Assembly (NCBI RefSeq): GCF_900182785.1
Contig: NZ_FXTS01000002.1
Span: 186,001 to 250,000, forward strand
Source of the DNA: Oceanospirillum linum
Lineage (GTDB): Bacteria; Pseudomonadota; Gammaproteobacteria; Pseudomonadales; Halomonadaceae
Reading direction: 5' to 3'
Length of the DNA stretch: 64,000 bases
The notes beneath the pieces were generated by a model. That model was not told the origin of the DNA and ran no database searches. It saw nothing but the letters and a program-made list of their open reading frames with translations. Shown piece after piece: positions 63,470 through 64,000 of this stretch; position 1 is the stretch's first letter; each line of letters starts with the position of its first letter. Both the position numbers and the translations under genes were made by a program.

Positions 63470-63847
63470 ATGATTGACTTCAAAAATTCATCAGTATTCA
63501 AACTCAAACCCATTGATATTTCAGATGCCAGAGAAGACTTTCAAAAATTTCTGATTGATGGGGAAAGTATTCTTGCTGCATTTAAGACAGTACGTGACCA
63601 AGTGATATTTACAAATAAGCGCGTAATTGCGGCCAATGTGCAAGGTATCACAGGCTCAAAGGTTGACTATACGTCACTACCGTTTAGCAAAGTTAATGCA
63701 TTCTCAGTTGAAACATCAGGTACGTTTGATTTGGACTGTGAAATCGAATTGTATTTGAGTGAAGTGGGCTGTGTTAGGTTCGAAATTAAAGGTACTTTTG
63801 ACATTGTTCGATTCAATCGCACCATCAGTGAGTACGTATTAGCCTAA
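63470..63847 (+). CDS. Bacterial PH-domain protein (bPH_1 type) of cassette 3
   Basis: This 125-residue protein is a single bacterial pleckstrin-homology domain. VIFTNKRVIAANVQGITGSKVDYTSLPFSKV (about residues 45-75) and SVETSGTFDLDCEIELYL are the family signature (PF08000-like). Such proteins are small soluble oligomers of unknown function. The ATG follows AAGAAGGTGTCTAT, about 31 bp after the GTTAGGC core. Its stop lies inside the next GCCTAAC site, which supports the cassette reading. It is AT-richer than the core genes. Confidence 0.85.
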   Translation: MIDFKNSSVFKLKPIDISDAREDFQKFLIDGESILAAFKTVRDQVIFTNKRVIAANVQGITGSKVDYTSLPFSKVNAFSVETSGTFDLDCEIELYLSEVGCVRFEIKGTFDIVRFNRTISEYVLA

Positions 63848-64000
63848 CAAACAATTTAAGAGTATTCGGCGATGAAAAGTGCACCAGAGGGGGGCATAGT
63901 TCTGTATCACCCATTACTTACCAATCAGGCTTTGTCGGAATAGATAGAATAGAAAAGCAGCAGCTTGAGCAAGAGCGGTGGATGCAAACGTTGGAAGCAA
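63842..64000 (+). mobile_element. Left half of another attC site, running towards the window end
   Basis: GCCTAAC (63,842-63,848), overlapping the stop codon of the PH-domain gene, is followed by AAACAATTTAAGAG. This resembles the left arm of attC sites of Vibrio-type chromosomal integrons. The right arm is not visible. An open frame without a clear start runs to the window end and may be the next cassette gene. I cannot name it. Confidence 0.5.

Noticed and set aside
63846..64000. Open frame running off the right end, with a Gln/Glu-rich helix
   Set aside because: No start codon can be assigned and the family is not recognisable from the visible part; noted only with the attC half-site.

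Overview
The window looks like chromosomal DNA of a marine-type gammaproteobacterium, probably of the Oceanospirillales/Oceanospirillaceae kind. This is inferred from gene content and order (yccA-tusDCBE next to tRNA-Ser, hda, yfgD-wrbA-DUF2069, nnrS, NSS-family and peptide transporters) and a moderate GC content. I see no rRNA operon, prophage, insertion sequence or CRISPR array.

Layout. 1-4.4 kb: the end of an MFS protein coupled to an ABC-type periplasmic binding protein (PF04392 type), a stand-alone HisA of the eukaryotic HIS6 type, and an AroF-type DAHP synthase. 4.5-7.0 kb: a complete tRNA 2-thiouridine sulfur relay (tusDCBE) behind yccA, and a tRNA-Ser(TGA) with its own promoter and terminator. 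7.1-9.3 kb: a small membrane-protein gene, hda, and a PAS protein with a dead GGDEF domain. 9.3-11.9 kb: a sodium-coupled amino-acid transporter with a leucine-type dehydrogenase. 12.4-14.0 kb: a CHASE-GGDEF diguanylate cyclase broken by one extra base. 14.2-18.7 kb: DUF2069, wrbA, yfgD, yihY, acylphosphatase and nnrS. 18.7-24.3 kb: a MocR regulator divergent from an EamA exporter, a pirin and a hybrid histidine kinase. 24.6-32.4 kb: proS, a DUF481 protein and the yhiI-rbbA-yhhJ transporter operon. 32.9-35.6 kb: an operon-like group of MntA-like nucleotidyltransferase, DUF482, HAD and HIT proteins. 35.8-39.2 kb: NhaC-family antiporter, HDAC-like deacetylase and LuxR-type regulator in one operon, preceded by a tra-box-like palindrome. 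40.4-49.8 kb: a peptide import and breakdown locus (dppABCDF, M14 carboxypeptidase, LysR, Xaa-Pro dipeptidase). 50.8-53.3 kb: a second EamA/MocR pair, whose MocR is also split by one extra base. 53.2-61.2 kb: moeA, moaB, a giant DUF2339 membrane protein, a YkvI-like transporter and rhlE.

The last 2.5 kb differ in character. Short genes, all on the + strand, lie between integron-type recombination sites: GTTRRRY core sites stand just before start codons, RYYYAAC-type sites overlap or touch stop codons, and one attC-like hairpin of 87 bp has the expected unpaired base. I read this as a gene-cassette cluster without an integrase in view. It carries two HEPN-like proteins, a GNAT acetyltransferase and a bacterial PH-domain protein, and it continues past the end of the window.

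The strongest leads are this cassette cluster, the NhaC-deacetylase-LuxR operon with its candidate operator, the eukaryote-type HisA, the two MocR/EamA pairs, and the two one-base breaks in homopolymer runs, which need a read-level check before either gene is called dead.
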